A stretch of 64,000 nucleotides of DNA from Ailanthus altissimus (Eukaryota > Streptophyta > Magnoliopsida > Sapindales > Simaroubaceae). Position 1 is the first letter of the stretch. Every line of letters starts with the position of its first letter. The notes under the pieces were generated by a model. That model was not told where the DNA came from. It saw nothing but the letters and a program-made list of their open reading frames with translations, and searched no databases. The stretch is from positions 14,270,001-14,334,000 of the forward strand of contig OX327697.1 of assembly GCA_946807835.1 (NCBI GenBank), given 5' to 3'. Of this stretch, positions 1 to 13,429 are shown piece by piece. Both the position numbers and the translations under genes were made by a program.

Positions 1-1521
1 TCTTGGGTATCTACCTCATCTTCTTCTCCTCACACATCTGGTCTCACCAGATATACTTGAAGTAAAAGATGAAACACCCTGAACAAAGAAGGTCACACCC
101 CTTCTATTTATATCCCCTAGAGTATGTTATCAAAAATACCTTGCGACAAACTCTGATCAATAATAAATCTAAGATTTTTCTGAATCTAGAACATTTCTTA
201 GATTCATCTGCTGGTCAGAGTAATTTCTAGTACTCTTGAGTTGGACTGCATCAACTATGCACATCAATTGGTTAGTAGTAGCCATTATACTTGACAAGCA
301 AAAATAACGAGAAATGTAAGCGGAATGGTCATTAAATCGCTAATAAAATATTTTAAATTATGGGTATAACAATTATACATTTTTTTAATTTAAAACGCCC
401 TCCCACTGCTTTACTTAATCTCGATAATCTCTCGAATGAGAATACGATAGTTTAAACTCTTTTAAACTATACAGTGGGAAGTAAACCTCATTGAAATTTA
501 CTTGGGCCTCATGCTATAGCAATATTGGTAAAGTAAACCCAATAGGTAGATAACACTTGTCAATTGCATCTCATACAACTCTTATCACTTGATCCTAAAT
601 ACACCTTATCCTCACGCTTTAATAATATTGGGTAAGTATATTTCAGATTAACTTGTCAATAATTAAATATATGTTATTGATACTACCCTCACGCTATAGT
701 AGTATTGGAAACTATGTTCGCATATATTTACCTCATCTCATGTTTAACCGGTATAGTCCAAACCCAACTGACCAAGTCCCTCACACTATAGTAATATTGG
801 AAAAATACTGACGTGACCCGTCTAACACCGTATTGACAAGACGGATCATAATAAAACAATATCTCATAATGTAATATTCTTTAATCTGATTAAGAGAGAT
901 TTTTCTCATATATCCAAGGTCTTCATCCTCATAGGGAGATGATTCTCAATTAATCAATTCTTCTATACAAACACAACTAACCCCCACCAATAGGGCTCCC
1001 ATTATAGTTACCAACATAGAAAAATTAATTCTAGTTTATAATACAGACCGATAACTCTTATCACTGCATCTCATAAACCCCGATTTATAATGTAGACTGA
1101 TAACTTTTATCACTACATCTCATAAACTTACAATGCAAATTAATTTTGAAACACTGTTTAAAAACTACTATAGCTATAAACAGTATAAATACTGTTCTAT
1201 TTCTACTGTTTAAGTGAACAGTAACAACCCCCGCGGCAACGGGTTACCAATGTTGCAGTGCTGAGAGGTCGAAACCCCAACTCTGTAGCGCTCACCCTTC
1301 TGTGTTGCAGTACTGGGAGCAAAAACTCCCAGCGTCGCAGTGCTAGGTCTCCAGCGTTGGTGTTGGAGGCAGATCCTTCAGCACCATGATGCTAGCCATT
1401 TGACCCTGCAGCGTCCAGTGTACCCTTCTTTGGCATACCCATTTCAACACTTGAAACGCGCCGATTACACTGGGCCTTATACATCCATTCACTCAAACAA
1501 CACCCAAATATCTCATATCTA
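1..1521 (-). mobile_element. Family-A copia element A1: 5' leader, partial (runs off left edge)
   Basis: Untranslated leader between the primer-binding site (1522-1533) and gag of a minus-strand copia element. It is assigned by its position next to the PBS and by colinear similarity, in reverse complement, to the leader of A5 at the right end of the window. A GC-rich tract lies at about 1228-1400 (phrases such as GTAGCGCTCACC and CAGCGTCGCAGTGCTAGG). Four spaced copies of a motif of the form CCTCAYGCTATAGYAATATTGG lie at 507-528, 610-632, 686-708 and 779-800. No convincing gag coding sequence is reached before the edge. The short open frame at 1340-1522 is not supported as a gene. Confidence 0.7.
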
Positions 1522-1533
1522 GCTCTGATACCA
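1522..1533 (-). other. Primer-binding site of A1 (initiator-Met tRNA type)
   Basis: The + strand reads GCTCTGATACCA, the reverse complement of TGGTATCAGAGC, the canonical copia PBS. It lies four bases outside the LTR end at 1538, so the 5' LTR is on its right and the element body on its left. Confidence 0.9.
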
Positions 1534-1537
1534 TTTT

Positions 1538-3556
1538 TGTCGGGGATCTAATATACGTAGGTGTATGCATGTGCAATAGTATTTATTACATAAATACGTA
1601 TCAAATACATATTTAACGTTGCGGAATAATTAAATCACACAATAAACACAATAAATAATATATTAATCATATTAATATATTTAAAGGGTTGAGAAATCAC
1701 CGCAATGTGTAATGTTATACATGTGTATCTTGGGAGTCCGTCTAGAGACCAACTTGTTGGCAGTTTTAGTCACCAACTCAGTGAGCTTGGTGAGTTAGAA
1801 CAACAGCTCCAAATTCAGCATTGGGCTTAACTTTTAAACCCTTTAAATTTATTTTTCCCTTGATCAACTCTTTGATTAATAAAATAAATTTCTGGTTATT
1901 GTAACTGGTAGCCAATAATAAAAATAATTTACAAACTGATTTCAACATTTGAAATCAATTTACAAGAGATCAAATCGCTTTATTTCTTCTCAAATTGCCC
2001 GACCACCATTTTGAAATAAATATTAATATTATAATAAATAATAATATAATATAAAAAAATTGGGTGACAACCAAATGCCACTATAATATAATAATATATT
2101 ATAATATAAAATATTGAGATATTATGATTATTTAATAATTAATAATCATTGTGTGAAAAAACCATTTTGCCCCTTATAAATAGTTACCAAGTCTACCCCT
2201 TAGTGGGTCACCAAATTCTACACTTGGGTAAACTCAACCGAGGGTCCACAATGCGGCACGTGTCATTATACAATTAGTAAATTATAATTATTGACTAATT
2301 GTTATATTTAACGCTTAACACATACATTCCCGTGGTAGTGCTAGATATTACTGAATTAATTTAATCTGACACGTTGCCCCAGTGCTCAACAAGTACACTC
2401 CATATCGCAGAACTCCCTAGGTCCACGCTCAATTCATCAAATGAAACTATTCCATGAGTCCGTGAACATTGCCCCACACACACATCACGAAAATACAAAT
2501 CAATGCATCGACCATCCAAGCTGAGGTCACAATGCATACATATAGTCCTTCTGTCATAAAATCTTGGATGTACATGGATATAGATTATCACCATCAAATC
2601 CCCATGTGCTCATCTATATCATATCCCTAGACTTATATCTCATTAAACAATATATGCAAACTCTTTTACTATATTGTTACACCCTAGCGGAAACTTTTTC
2701 CCGGGATTAATGCTTGTAACCACAAGACTTTTTGAGATAAAATTTCGAAGCATCTAGATATTTAACTCCCTATACGAGTTGATAGATCTCATATCTATAC
2801 ATATCGAACTCCATAAACATCAAACCATACCCAGCGACACCCAGCAGTCACACCGTGAAAGGTCTATGACATACATGGAACTAAAGTATGGTGGATCACT
2901 TACAAGCCCACATGGCACTCAGGTCAAAAAACCACGTATACTACCAACTCGAGAGGATCCTCTGTTGGCGACTTACATAGGTGTCTATCGGAGATCCTCG
3001 TGAGTCTGTCCTATATCCAATCCTAACTGGATACCCATATATCAATACAAACTCCAAGCTCACAATCAGTTAGGAACGATCATCTATACATTATAGGTAC
3101 GACATATGCTGATCTATATAAAGGTATCCACTGACAGATCCGCATCGACAGAAATATATCAGGGATAATATTCGAGAATATACTTACTCAACTGTCATTT
3201 TCTGACACTTGATTGCAACTCTTACAACTATGCATTTACTAGTATATTTTCGGGTCTATATCCTATTACAGGCAAAACTTTAACTATTGGATCTTTGCTG
3301 ACTATTATAACCAGCTAACAATTAGTTGTGCTAACATTTAGCATTTATATCTCTCAGCGTGGCCAATTGAGGACCCTTATCTAAACTCTTTTAGATGAGA
3401 GCTGAACTCTTTCAAATCATATAATATCTGTAATGTTACATCGCATAATACTATTTAAATAAGTATTAGTGATTTAATAAGAATGTACACATATATAATT
3501 ACATAAGTATATATATATATATATTCAGGAATGGCACGTAAGCACCAACTCTAACA
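1538..3556 (-). mobile_element. 5' LTR of family-A copia element A1
   Basis: About 2,019 bp long, beginning TGTCGGGGATC and ending CTCTAACA on the + strand, so it has TG...CA termini. It is assigned to family A by extensive similarity to 15036-17142, 40759-42947, 56189-58639 and 59372-61410. The central part (about 2350-3200) is the most conserved between copies. It contains a (TA)n run at about 3505-3522. The insertion separates J, whose pol starts just to the right, from sequence outside the window. The LTR is unusually long for copia. Confidence 0.88.
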
Positions 3557-5368
3557 GTAAGTTACCCTTTAAAATGTTATTTCATAACAAACCAAACTAC
3601 TCCTTTATAAAGGTCTTTGGATGTACCCGTTTTCCCTATCTAAGACCTTACTAAAAATATAAACTTAGCTTTTATAGTGAAAAATGTGTATTTATTAGTT
3701 ATAGCTCTTATTATAATGGCTATAAATGTATGAACTCCAAAGGCAAAGTCTTTGTTTCCAAACATGTAAACTTTTATAAGGTAGATTTTCTATTTTATAA
3801 TGATGACAAGTTTAAAATACCACTCATAAATTCATCTAAAAATTCTAGTTCAAGTGAACCCTCTCAAAACATTATACATTATTATTCTTCTAAAATCCTT
3901 TCACCAAAAATTGTTCAACTGATACAAGCCCCTTTGATAATCCTAAAAATGAGCTAATAAATGAAAATGGTCTCAATCATAGTTACAGAACTGATAGCAT
4001 AGACATAAAATCAACTCTTTAATCTTAGCCTTAACAATTCAAAACAACTTGGACCAAATTCAGCCTTAAATACAAACTCTTCGATATTAGACACAAACAA
4101 AGCCAATTCACCATCACTAAACACTACTTCTATATTAAGTGTTATACATAGACAAGAAGACAATGTTCATCAAATGCTGACAAAGTCTAAGAGAGGAATT
4201 TTCAAGCCTAAGATATAGATAGTCAAAGTCTAGGAAACTGCAATAGAATTCATTCATGAGACAGCTGATCAAGCCCTTCAAATACCTAAATGGAGAAAGG
4301 CCGTGAATTAGGAGTTTGAAGCTTTAAAAAGGAATAAATACCTGGTCCTTAGTACCTAATACAGCAGATAAAAAAGTGGTAGGGCATAAATGGGTATTTA
4401 AAGTTAAAAAAAAAACACCCAAATGGAAGCATTGTTAGGTACAAAGTTAGGCTAGTAGCTAAAAGGTTTCACCAAACTCCAAGGAGTAATTATACAGAAA
4501 ATTCAGCCTTGTTGTTAAGGCTAGTACAATCAGGATTGTTTTAAGCTTCAAGTGGATGTCAACTGAGGCAAGTGGATGTCAACAATACTTTCTTGAATAG
4601 AGACTTGAGTGAGGTAGTGTATATAACTCAACCAACGGGTTTTATTCATCCTCAAAAGTCAAATCATATTTACAAATTACATAAAGTTTTGTATAGGTTA
4701 AAATAAGCTTCTAGAGCTTAGTTTAATAAACTCAAGATAACTTTACTAAGTTGAGGACTCTGTGAGATCTAATATCTCAATATTCATCAAAAGAGATTAA
4801 ATCTTCATGTCATTATTATGTTAGTCTATATAGATGATATTATATTGACAGAAGATAACTCTGATATATTGCAACAATTTAAAACCAAGTTAAATAATAA
4901 GTTTGCATTGGAACTTGGTGAGTAGAACTATTTTCTTATCATTTAAGTCACAAAGATAGGGAATGCACTGCATCTTCAGATGTAACTCTCTATAGGAGTG
5001 TTCTTGGAGTTCTTCAATACATTCACTTACTAGGCCTGAAATCTCTTTTGCAGTAAACAAGCTTAGTTAGTTTCTTTCCTGTCCATGCTATGTCATTGGA
5101 CTTACTGCAAAAGATTGTTAAGATTTTTACAAGGTTTTAAAGATATAAGACCCATATTTGAAGTAGTTTCTTCCACAATAGGATCAAACACATTGAAGTA
5201 GACATCATTTTGTTCGAGATAAGGTCTTCAATGAGGTAGTTGAAGTCAAATACATCCCAACAACAGATCAAATTGCTGATTTATTTACTAAGGCACTCCT
5301 AGTAACTAAGTTTCACTTGCTTGCATCCAAACTCAAGTTTACAGCCAAGTGCTTGAGTTTGAGAGGGG
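3557..5368 (+). pseudogene. Decayed copia pol (element J): integrase end, RT, RNase H
   Basis: The fragment starts in the C-terminal part of integrase: a GYK-type block followed by FVSKHVNFYKVDFLF at about 3700-3800. RT motifs follow: GHKWVFKVK near 4385, TIRIVLS near 4530, and the catalytic box VYIDDIILT at about 4818-4845. The RNase H tail reads IPTTDQIADLFTKALL near 5255-5300. Many stops and frameshifts break it, and a short repeat (AGTGGATGTCAAC, 4549-4585) interrupts RT. The gag, protease and most of integrase are missing. The A1 LTR sits directly at its left edge. In a living element this would be the polyprotein for reverse transcription and integration; here it is a dead relic. Confidence 0.85.
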
Positions 5369-5635
5369 ATGAAAGCAAGAATAAGGATGAGCTACTAGGC
5401 TATTGACGTGTAACTACTATGGGATCCATTAAAACAAACTGCAGTATATAATTAACCAAGCTTAACAACTTTTTTTGGCCATTCTTAATTATGTTGCATA
5501 CGGTTAATTAGATCTTTTTAGAGTCTATTCATGTATATAAATAGCTTAGATTAGCTTAACAGATGGTTGTGATTCTTATTTTGTAACCAAATGGTCAAGA
5601 AATAAAGGTTTAATTTCATTTTGTCCTCTGCTTCA
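5369..5635 (+). mobile_element. 3' LTR of copia element J
   Basis: It follows the purine-rich tract GAGTTTGAGAGGGGA, the expected polypurine tract. It begins TGAAAGCAAG and probably ends CTGCTTCA near 5635, giving about 267 bp with TG...CA ends. It contains a TATA-like TATATAA at 5534-5540 and an AATAAAGG signal near 5601. The right boundary is inferred from the CA end only; no partner LTR is in the window. Confidence 0.65.
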
Positions 5636-8600
5636 GTAATTTTTATTTGGTTGTTAAGAAATTGTATTTTTATCTTAGTGATTTAACCATGGAATGGTGA
5701 GACAAATGTACACCTCACATATCTTTCTGAATATACACGAGAGACAAGGACCACAGACCTAGTAATAAGATTGAGCGGCGATTATATGTCCTAAAGCTGT
5801 TGTATATGATTTGTGAAAAAGAGTTGTCATGATACCAATCCTTTAAGACATACTCTTAAGTTGAGCGTGGTTAGTTTTTTTTTTTTTTTCAGGTCATGGT
5901 GCATTGTTGCTCCACGTTGAATTTAGTGCTAAGATATCACAACTCACATCACAAGATTACATGAATGCCAAAGACCAAATCTGTGGCAAAAATATTCGGA
6001 TCATCAGCCCATTATATCCTTTTTTATTTACTTGCTACAAGTACAAGGCGCACAATGGGAGAGCAAAAGCCCTTCATGGAATCTGAGTGACATTTTTGTT
6101 TAGATTCCACTCTATGAACTAGTTAAAACAAGCCACTTTTATTTAAAAATAAATTAATAAATATGCACTCAAACCATTGGAAATGTAGATATATATCATA
6201 TACCCTTCTAGTACGAGCAAAATTCGATTTTCAAATCTTAAGAATAAAAACTAGATCCTACTCCTATTTTTTAATTTTAATTCTAATTATAATGTGAGCA
6301 GAGCAGACCAAAACTCAAATTTTTAGTATCTTTACCAGTTGAATTAATTAGTATTTAATTAACAAAAGTAACCTACATTTTCGAGAAAGTGGGTCAGCGA
6401 CTCAGCAAACCATGTGTCTAAATAAAACCCTACCACTTAGAGCCATGGCCTTGGCTTGCCAATCTGAGCTGCAGCTGCTTCCCACAAACAAACAGAATCT
6501 GGTGTTCTTTTTACCTTGAGCAGTTTAACAATATATTTTATTTTAAACTAATTTAACAACAAAACCGAATGGAAAAATACACTTGCGCATTGGTGGTGAT
6601 CGCTGATGATCAGGTTTGGCAGAGGCAGAGAGATTCTCTAATCCCAATGAAAGTCTGTCCATGTCCTACAACAAAGCAAATTTTTATGTTGGCCAAGAAA
6701 TATTAGAATATTAGTCACGGTCAGAGAATCAAACCATCTACTCAATCCACGTGTTATTTGCCGATTTGCTTGCTAAAAGAAAAAAAAATGAAGAAAATCT
6801 CCTTCAATTCTCTCTTCTTATTAATAATATTAATATTCTTACTAGTTAATGCAATTTCAATGCCAAGTGAAGTGACCCCCAAAATGCGATAACAATTCCA
6901 AATTCCAAATATCAATATCCCCCAACCCAAATGGCTGCCCAGCCCCCTCTCTTCTCCCTTTGGTCAGAGACCATAGTTAACAAAATGAGTAACTCTGGCC
7001 ATGGCTTTGGTGGGTCACCTAACAACAACATCATAGTGAAGATAAAGTGGGGCTAAAGTTTTATCATTGCCCACAAAGAAAGAATATATACATATATTTG
7101 ACATTTTCTCAAGGCAACCCAGCATTAATTAAACACGGAAAAAAAAGAGAGAGCCCAATTCAACACTTGCTTATAAGTGTGTGTAAACGGGATGCATCTC
7201 AAGGCATTACAGTGCCCCGAAAAGAGACTCTCATCAGTTTCAAACCTTTTCTGTCTTGATTAGCGGGCTCTTCATTGCCACTGCCATTGGATTCTCATTA
7301 TTAATTTCAAAACTAATGAATCGATATTAACAAACATTTGACCAAAGCGCTCCGTCTATCTAATGGCTAATGGCGTCTTCTTTGTCAAGATAATTCTTCT
7401 CTCTGGCTATGCTTTCAAAACATCTGTACTCCACGTTCTTGCATGTTCACATTTCCAATTTTTTATTCTCTCACTACCACCAACTCAAAGAGAATAAGAA
7501 TTTTCTTTTCTCTCTTTTTGATCTCCGCACAGAGCTCCACTCAAGCTATCAGAATATTGAAAGGAGGGTGGCAAAGCAATTGGCATCACTTTGTTTACTT
7601 TTTCTCCCCTCTTTTTTAGAGCATTATCTGCATTTTGTGGCGCGAAAGATGCTTATTTAGTACCCAATCCAATATCAAATTCAAATTCTTATGTCGTTTG
7701 AATTTCTTTTTTTTTCTTTCTTCCAAGAAATTTTGTCACTACAGGCCACAAAAGGGTTTCTTTTCAAATGTATTAATTTTGTCTTCAAGTAACACTTAGC
7801 TTGTTGGCTTGGTTTTTTCTTTTTTCTTCTTTTTTTTTTCCAATAAGCACCATAAAATAACAAGCAATAGCCTTTCCATATCCTCGATCTCTTTGCTTCC
7901 AAAAGCACTTGGGATTTATAATTTATAACTTGTGAGGCGCTTGAGTTACTCTACAATTTCAATTTCTTAATTATACAAACAGAAGTGGTCACATGTTGGT
8001 TGCATGTAATTAATTCGATTGAGAAGTATATCAATCAAACAGAACGATGATTTGGATGAGATACTTGCTCGAAACAAATTAAGGCTTTAGTGGGATTTAA
8101 GAACTTATAGAAAAAGAAAAATGAGCCATACCCTTTTTTGAATTATATATGTATGTGAATACTTTTCTAAAAAGAATCTCCTCAATAAAAGATGATCTCC
8201 AAGAAAGTTCGCCAAAGATATCGTATGTGTAGAATTTTAATAAAGGTTTCAACTTTTCAACATAACCCTATACAAATTTATGGAATTTTGGCAATCATAT
8301 TTCACTTGTTTTATCTTCAATATTATGCTTAATTCTTAACTCATAATTTAAATTTTTAGATCAATGAATTATTTAACACAAGATTAAATTTTGGGTCTAT
8401 ACTTAAATTCTCATCACATCACTTAAATTAATCAATTTTTTTTCACAATACAACGGTTGCAATGCTACTTTAGCTACGAGGTTTTTTTATTTTCTTAATT
8501 TTTTTGTTACATAGTTCAATTTTTTTTAATTTATAACTTATATTTGAATTATTAAATAAATTTTGACGACTGCAGCTTTGAAAAAATTAATACAAAATTG

Positions 8601-9330
8601 GCAATCGCCTTAATTTAGCTTTTATATTCTAAAGTTAAAAAAAAAAAAAGCATTAGTAACATGAACTATTACAAAGGTGTAGGTGGTCATTGTGATTGAG
8701 TTTGTTTAACCTATAATTATTTGTTTCATGCCATCAATAGAATTGGGGATTGGAGGTGGGTGGGAAGTGGCATAGAGCAAGCATCAAGATGAAGATTTGC
8801 AATGATTTTCCAATATTTCTATTAATTATTATTGAAAATTGAAAGGTCCATACCTTTATGTCCATTAGTAGCTCTGTATTACAAATTTCATCTGCAAAAT
8901 TCCTACTAATAATATGTCCATTCTCTCGCGGCTGAGCAAAAGATTATAATTAAAAAAAAAAAACAATATTGTATAAAAAGATGGTTACTATTGTTGTTAC
9001 TTATTAGTAGTTATTCATATATGTTTAAATAATATGTCACATTACTTGTACAGTATTAGCAGCTCCTTAATCATACTTAACGTAAAAGAGATCAAATGAA
9101 TAAGGGAGATTAAGGGAAAATGATTGGAGTGAAGGAAATCATTTCACCTCATCGTTATTCACTATTGACCTTTTTTTTAATTTAAAATCAAAAGTAATTG
9201 CCATTCACGATATGATAAGTTTTATGTTTTTTTTAACAAAAAATACAAATACTGATAACATTCTTTTTTATTTATATAATATTTTATGAGTTATGTTGAA
9301 GCACAGATCTATAGCAAGGCTTAAGACGGT
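5636..9330. other. Intergenic DNA, no gene seen
   Basis: AT-rich, non-repetitive-looking DNA. About 6380-7660 is less simple in composition and holds small open frames of 60-83 codons, but none shows a recognisable domain, codon bias or splice structure. Homopolymer A and T runs are frequent. It may include flanking sequence of a gene that is no longer present, but that is a guess. Confidence 0.5.
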
Positions 9331-9344
9331 ATGGCTCCTCAAAT

Positions 9345-11025
9345 AGAGAAATATTATATAATAAAAAATATATTTTTTAATCTTTTATTTTATAAATATA
9401 TATCAATTTAATTCTCATTTTTTTAGTAAATATTATGTTAGTCTTTAATGTTAAAAAAATTCTATTAAATAATTACTTTTTAACTATTTTTACTATAATA
9501 CTTATAATGTGATAAACAATGAATGTTTGTCTCTATATAAGAAGTGAAAAGTATTTTTAAATAAAAAAAATATGAAATGGCACGATAAAAGTATTTTATA
9601 TTTTATCTAAATACCTTTATAAAATATCTTCATTAAAGATAAATTCATGTATTATCTTGTGATTTCAAACTCAAAATTTAACCATTTGACTTATTAAATT
9701 TTAATTTTCATTCTTCCACTCAAAAACCATCTTCTCAAACGAAAACAGTCCCACTCCTATCCAAAACCACCTCTCAAACCAAAACTAGCCCCAAGTCCAC
9801 CTAACCACCACCGTCTCTTACTTTAATCCCTTCATCATTTCTCTTTTATATCCCAACAAAAAATAAAATCAAATACAAGATATAAATATAAAACCACCGC
9901 CCCTAATACAAAATCTACCATAAAAAATCAAATAAAATAATTTTTTATTTTTCCAACCCCATTTTTTAATTTTTATTTCCCCCACCCCATCTCTCTTCCA
10001 TCTTTTGCTACATTTTGAAAAATAAATATTAGAGTATAATATACTCAAATCCTACTTAATTTAGCTAAAGATAAAAAAAAGAAATAATTTTACATTCTTG
10101 ACTGGCATGAACTTTACCTTACAAAGCTGAGTTTTTTAGGGAGAGTCTCAAAATCATTAGATATAAGTTTCATGATAAGGGAGGTTGATTCATTATACCA
10201 TTAGAATAAGGTCTGTTTGTCACATCTCCAAAATTAAAAAAATCCTTACAAAATTAATCACCACACTTTTTCACAAAATAATTACCAATACTAAGCCAAA
10301 ACCCTTAAAATTGAAAGCTTGTATAAAATTGAAAAAAAAAAAACACACACACACTATAATTGAAATTCTAACAATTATTTTAATAAAAAAAGAAAAAATT
10401 AAAAATTATGTTGAGAATTGAAGGGAAAATAACAATTTTTTTTCTTTTTTTTTTGCAATTGTGGCTTCAAGGAAAATAAAAAGTGATTGTGGCTTCATAG
10501 ACAATAGCATCAACAACAGGATGCACTCATGGTTGTAGTGGCATAGATCGTGCAATTGTGGCAGTGTTAAGACAAGCTCATAGCAACGACATGATGTGCT
10601 CATGGCGTGGCAGGACACGTTCTTTGTAGCACGCATTAGTGGCTGATAAGCTGGTGTCAATGATGGCAGGTGCTAATGGTTGATAGTTTAACCAATACAT
10701 CTTCCTAGATGAAAATAATCAAATCAATTATGGTATAAAGATAATCACAAATAATAAATATTTAAGGTCTTGTTCTTTTTTTTATAATTTTTTTCTTAAT
10801 TTTTTTAGATTGAATAATTTTTCTTATAACAAAAAAATGTTTTATGTGCTTAATGAATAAAAAAGATCAAAAATATTCTTTTATCGTCAAATAATAATAA
10901 TTTAATAAAATATTTTTAACAGTAAAAACTAACATAATATTTATCAAAAAAGCGAAGATTAAATTTATATATATTTATAAAATTAAGGATTAAAATAATA
11001 TTTTTTTCTATATAATATTTTGAAA
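9345..11025. repeat. Long inverted repeat, arms ~130 bp, about 1.4 kb apart
   Basis: The left arm (about 9345-9475) matches the reverse complement of the right arm (about 10885-11025). Shared stretches include AAATATTATGTTAGT and TTTTATAAATATATAT, with scattered differences. Between the arms are a C-rich stretch (9720-9980), a short CA run (about 10341-10356) and a GT-rich patch (10440-10680). No transposase motif was recognised. It may be a non-autonomous DNA transposon with long terminal inverted repeats. The ends and any target duplication are not resolved. Confidence 0.5.
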
Positions 11026-11897
11026 CGTGAGAATACTGGCAGCAAAAAAATCTACATATTTCAAGTAGCTATGATGGCTGTATTCATATCATAAGCAACC
11101 TGAAGGTGCACGAGAAGAAGACTTTGATGTCATTAATGTAATAGAATTTGCATGTTGAAATTATCATGGGCTGCTTTTAAATTTTATAACTATCAGACTT
11201 AACCATGATGTCTACTTCTTTACAAATTTAAGAAAGATCAAATCGTTGCTTCTTGCTTGCTATTTTAAGCAATTAACAATAATGAGAAAGAAAGCTAGCT
11301 ATTAACCAAGTGCATTATTATATTTGAGAATTTCGAGTGAGTTGGCTTAAGAGTCTACCTTGTAATTAATAGTTAATTATTATTATATGTAGGTGCCAAC
11401 ACTAATCCAATTTGATTCAACACCTGAAGATGTTATTTAATTAATAGCTACAATATTGTTTTAAGCCAGGATGTCCATTGTCCAGCCACCTAAACTTTTT
11501 GAAAAAAATTAGTCATTGATGGGCCTATTAAGGATTATTTTCTTTCCTTGGGGCTTCGAATTAATTAACAATTTAAGTAGTAATAATTGTTTCACGCCAA
11601 TTTATGTAGAAAATATTCTTTAAAAAGATCAAAGCTAAGAAAAAAAAAAAAACTATTGAAGACATATATGGTCTCAAATGACGATGCAACACTCAAAATC
11701 TTCGATTTTTTTTTTTTTTGGATTTTGGTTCGAGAGAAATACATGATAATTTGTTGGGAAATTGAAATTCGAGTCCCCCATATTTGTTATGACACGTAAC
11801 TTAATTAGTTTAATTTTTTATTAAATATTTTTAAAAATAAATTAAATGAATTAAAAAAATTAAAAATAAAATAGTCACCGTAGCCTGAAAATGGCGA
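11026..11897. other. AT-rich intergenic DNA, no gene seen
   Basis: No coding region, LTR end or repeat array could be supported here. The open frame at 11587-11799 spans A and T homopolymers and shows no protein family features. Confidence 0.5.
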
Positions 11898-12082
11898 TCG
11901 GCCGACCGCTATTTTTTGACGATAAAAGTTATCTAATTTTATATCATTGAACTCAATTTTTTACGATCTACACAATAATGAGGTCATTTTCTGTATTTGT
12001 TTTGCAAAAAAAAAAAAAACCTTATTGTTGTGTAAATCACAAAAAATAGAGTGCAATAATGTTAAATTTGGTGGCCGGTTGT
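11898..12082. repeat. Hairpin-forming inverted repeat (MITE-like)
   Basis: The inner arms 11951-11982 and 12020-12052 are imperfect inverted copies (ACTCAATTTTTTACGATC against the reverse complement of ATCACAAAAAATAGAGT), with a loop of about 38 bases. Similarity extends outward to CGGCC motifs at about 11900 and 12074. The size and foldback fit a small non-autonomous DNA transposon. No clear target duplication was identified. Confidence 0.5.
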
Positions 12083-12119
12083 CGTTTTTTATTTTCGACA
12101 ATGATGGACAATAAATATA

Positions 12120-12650
12120 TTAATTTTTTATTTTATTTTTAAAAATATATTTATTAAACATATAAACCAATTATATAATGACACATGTCATTTCTAACTA
12201 TTCATATTATGACACGTGTCCTTTATTTATTAAATATATATTTATGAATTTATTTTTAAAAATATTTATTTCTTAAAAAATATATTATAAAAAATATTAA
12301 TCAATTACATAATGACATGTGTTATTTATAACTAATTATATTATGACAAGTTTTCTTTATTTATTAATCATATATTTATTAATTTACTTTTAAAAATATT
12401 TATTCCTTAAAAAATATATTATTAAAAGCATTAACCAATTACATGATAACAAGTGTCATTTATAATTAATTATATTATGACACGTGTTCTTTTTTAATTT
12501 AAAATATATATTTATTAGTTTACTTTTAAAACTATTTATTTTTTCAAAAATTATATATTTATTATAAATATTAACTAATTACATAATGACACGTGTCAAC
12601 ATTAACTTATCATAACACAACACGTGTCATTTTATTTATTATATTACTAT
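12120..12650. repeat. Tandem repeat, ~134-bp unit, with ACACGTGT palindromes
   Basis: About four copies of a roughly 134-bp unit. One marker (ATTATGACACGTGTCC-like) recurs at 12211, 12345, 12479 and about 12619. A second marker (ATAATGACACRTGTC-like) recurs at 12180, 12314, about 12447 and 12588. Each unit therefore holds two GACACGTGTC-type palindromes, some mutated. The rest of the unit is AT-rich (TTTATTTATTAAATATATATTT). Confidence 0.75.
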
Positions 12651-13429
12651 TCAAATTGATATTTGATAATTTTATTTTATTAAAAATAAAAATATTCTTT
12701 TATCTTGAAAGAAAGTTCATTTAATAGCATAATTCTAACCGTATGAATTAACTAATAAAATAAAAGATTAAAATGTCATTTTTTCTAATTATCTTTAAAA
12801 TTCTTTTAGTAACAAGTTATGTAGGTCGTGTTAGATCTAAATTCCAAACCTTTCAACATAACAAGACGATAGCGATATACTTATAGATGTTGCTTGAGAT
12901 TGTAATTAATTAATAATGTGAAATAAATGATAAGAATAGTTCGAGATAATGTGGTCACAATCATAGATGAGTCAAGGTCGGGAAGGGCAACGCTTGTGGT
13001 GAGAAGTAAAGATGTTGTCTTTGGGTTACATAACATCATTCATATTTCATACAGGTATCATTCCCAAATCCTCTTAACTTTAGTCTCTAAATGTGTACGA
13101 AAATCTTTTATATGAAACGATAAATTCTCTGTAATAAAAAAAATTCTAATTATTAACAATATCTGTCTATCCATCGTAAATAAATTGTAGTATATGAAAG
13201 CAGTCGATGGTTATTTATTTTTCATCATATGAAAGTAGAGCTAAGAGAGAATTTATATTGAGTAGTATTACGCTTATGAAATTAATTATTATTTATTAGG
13301 TAGTTGTTAAATTTTTTACTTTTTGTTGATACAAAATTGTGATACAAAAAATATATCCTAACATTTATTTTAAAATTAATTAATTATGATAAAAATTAAA
13401 ATAAAAAAATAAATATATTGTAATATAAA
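12651..13429. other. AT-rich intergenic DNA, no gene seen
   Basis: Nothing supportable was found. The short open frame at 12927-13115 has no family features. The sequence ends at the left LTR of element B. Confidence 0.5.

Noticed and set aside
2361..2597. 78-codon minus-strand open frame in the A1 LTR
   Set aside because: The frame is not kept open in A2, A3 or A4, so the conservation of this block is not explained by coding.
7409..7660. 83-codon open frame in intergenic DNA
   Set aside because: No domain, no splice context and no plausible promoter; length is expected by chance in both strands of 64 kb.
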